From Nonlabens sp. Hel1_33_55 (GTDB lineage: Bacteria; Bacteroidota; Bacteroidia; Flavobacteriales; Flavobacteriaceae): 64,000 nucleotides of DNA. The stretch spans positions 1,652,001 to 1,716,000 of the forward strand of contig NZ_LT627735.1 of the NCBI RefSeq assembly GCF_900101765.1, written 5' to 3'. The notes beneath the pieces were generated by a model. That model saw only the letters and a program-made list of their open reading frames with translations. It was not told the origin of the DNA and searched no databases. This document shows, one piece after another, positions 62,354-64,000 of the stretch. A program made the translations under genes and the position numbers. Position 1 is the first letter of the stretch; each line of letters opens with the position of its first letter.

Positions 62354-64000
62354 TGAATAAAAACATTTTATACATCGCTATTGCCCTGATCATAGGTTTA
62401 GGTACAGGTTGGCTCATTTTTGGAGATGGATCCAGTGATGCAGCGTCGGTAAAAGACTTGTCAGATACCTCAGATCACGACCACTCTGGTGAGAGCGCAG
62501 ACCAAATGTGGACATGCTCGATGCATCCACAGATCATGCAACCAGAACCAGGAGACTGTCCCATTTGTGGAATGGACCTCATTCCAGCAGAAACCAGTGC
62601 TGATGGGCTCGCAATTAACGAGATTAAAATGACCGAAAACGCCATGGCGTTGGCAAATATCCAAACTACTATCGTTGGGAATGCACAAACTAGCGATAAT
62701 GATGGGATGGTATCCCTTTCGGGAAAGATTGCTGCCAACGATGAAAACAATACCGTGCAAGCCAGTTATTTTAAGGGAAGGATTGAGCGACTTAATGTCA
62801 ACTATGAAGGTCAGCAAGTAAACCGTGGTCAGTTATTGGCAACCATTTACGCACCAGACCTTGTAGCGGCGCAGCAGGAATTAATTACAGCTGCATCGCT
62901 GAAAGCATCGCAACCAGCGTTATACAAAGCGGTACGCAATAAACTCAAAAACTGGAAACTTTCGGACTCACAAATTAATTCTATTGAAGAAAGTGGAACG
63001 GTACGTGAGAACTTTCCGATTTATGCAACTGTTTCGGGAACTGTTTCAGAAGTAATGTCAGCACAGGGCGATTATGTAAATCAAGGACAGCCTATTGTGA
63101 AATTGAGCAATCTTAATTCGGTTTGGGCAGAATTTGATAGCTATGAAAATCAGATAGCACAATTTAAGGTTGGACAAAAAATCAACATTACGACCAATGC
63201 CTATTCCAACAGGGAATTTGAAGGAACCATTTCTTTCATCGACCCTATGCTTAACAATGCCACAAGAACGGTAACGGTGCGTGCAACCTTACAAAATCGA
63301 GACGACCTATTTAAGCCAGGAATGTTTGTGACGGGCAAGGTCAAAGGCGCAACACAAACTATGGAAAACACCCTTTCTGTACCAGCAAGTGCCGTACTAT
63401 GGACGGGCGAGCGTTCATTGGTATATGTAAAAACCAATCCAAATGAGCCTGTTTTTGAAATGCGTGAAGTTACCTTGGGCAATCGCTCTGGTGAGAATTA
63501 CCAAGTATCAGCTGGACTGAATAATGGCGATGAAATAGTAACTAATGGAACGTTTACAGTAGATGCAGCTGCGCAATTGCAGGGTAAGAAATCGATGATG
63601 AATCAGCAGATGATGCAGGACGAATCAGCTATGATGGGCGATATGGAAATGAGTTTCAGTAATGCGTTTAGCTCTGATTTCAACAAAGCGCTACCATCAT
63701 ATCTTAAAATGAAAGATGCTCTTGTGGTGAGTGATGCTGTTCAGGTTTCTGCTTTCGCGAAAGCGACATCAAAAAGATTAAAGGAAATTTCTACAACGGA
63801 TTTAGGCAAAATGGAAAAGCAACACCTTTCCAAAAGTATCGAGATGCTGGATGCTATTGTCACCAATGACAATCTTGAAAACCAACGAGCTCACTTTGTA
63901 ATCCTAAATGAAAATATGGTGCCTATCGCAATGAATATTCAAAATTCAACTAACTATTATGTCCAAAAATGCCCAATGGCAAATAATAATAAAGGCGCGG
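62354..64000 (+). CDS. cusB: CusB-type RND periplasmic adaptor (3' end outside window)
   Basis: 549 residues are visible and the frame is open at the window edge. A membrane anchor (about 4-22) is followed by a heavy-metal-binding module (MWTCSMHPQIMQPEPGDCPI, then CGMDLIPAE), the adaptor's lipoyl/hairpin and barrel domains (GRIERLNVNYEGQQVNRGQL; VSAQGDYV-like ATVSGTVSEVMSAQGDYVNQ) and, from about residue 435, a C-terminal DUF3347 domain (SYLKMKDALVVSD, HFVILNENM, QKCPMANNN). It would link CusA to the TolC-type duct and hand over copper. A 15/16 palindrome (63750) encodes SAFAKA in the DUF3347 part. It is separated from cusA by 10 kb of copper genes. Confidence 0.92.
63750..63765. repeat. 16-bp palindrome, 15/16 copy in cusB
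   Basis: TGCTTTCGCGAAAGCG, read as AFAKA. Confidence 0.9.

Noticed and set aside
3832..63765. The 16-mer as parS
   Set aside because: The parS consensus has a TTTCACGTGAAA core and few copies near the origin; this motif has a TTTCGCGAAA core, is frequent and lies in many genes.

Overview
The window is chromosomal DNA from a marine-type member of the Bacteroidota, almost certainly family Flavobacteriaceae. The evidence is the promoter grammar (TAnnTTTG at -7, seen before all three tRNA genes), a fused aspartokinase/homoserine dehydrogenase in a thrABC operon, a TonB-dependent receptor paired with a DUF4249 lipoprotein, DUF4139, HYC_CC_PP and DUF3347 families, a PIG-L deacetylase of the bacillithiol type, and moderate-to-low GC. 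I cannot fix the genus from sequence alone.

Layout. 1-6.2 kb: end of bshB1, tRNA-His, a repeat cluster, then thrA-thrB-thrC on the minus strand with a newly readable Ile/Thr-rich leader peptide. 6.5-11.4 kb: M57-type metallopeptidase lipoprotein, apt, a DUF4139 protein, tRNA-Arg with a duplicated 3' end, an aldo/keto reductase. 11.6-21.5 kb: a five-gene, tightly packed Pel-like exopolysaccharide operon (PelF glycosyltransferase, PelG flippase-like protein, a GH114-like lipoprotein, an unrecognised polytopic membrane protein, and a 1334-residue deacetylase-TPR-beta-barrel protein). 21.6-28.3 kb: small envelope proteins, two serine hydrolases, a PiT-like permease and a truncated nitroreductase. 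28.4-33.5 kb: an AT-rich accessory segment with a type IIG-like restriction-modification enzyme and an unrecognised DUF5677-like protein, each followed by a large imperfect hairpin. 33.7-47.4 kb: M14 carboxypeptidase, a GIY-YIG protein embedded in palindromic repeats, patatin, PAP2 phosphatase, YgjV-like protein, XRE regulator, nitronate monooxygenase, a third repeat cluster, TonB receptor/DUF4249, nitroreductase, SanA-like protein, a small disordered protein and tRNA-Ser.

47.9 kb to the right edge is a copper/heavy-metal resistance block: HYC_CC_PP protein, CusA-type RND pump, TolC-type outer membrane factor, a regulator joining a CxxC metal-binding N-terminus to an AraC helix-turn-helix, a multicopper oxidase fused to a CopB-like barrel, a 16-cysteine four-helix-bundle protein, DUF3347 lipoprotein, haem-binding-domain protein, permease, CopA-type P-ATPase, DUF305 protein and a CusB-type adaptor that runs off the window. 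Together they would oxidise, store and export copper from cytoplasm and periplasm.

Across the whole window runs a dispersed 16-bp palindrome, CGCTTTCGCGAAAGCG (18 copies including variants, 13 of them inside genes and in all three reading frames). One copy is split by a 20-bp second palindrome, and close relatives of that second palindrome also sit inside the longer intergenic repeats. This nested palindrome system, the Pel-like operon and the repeat-flanked GIY-YIG gene are the observations most worth following.
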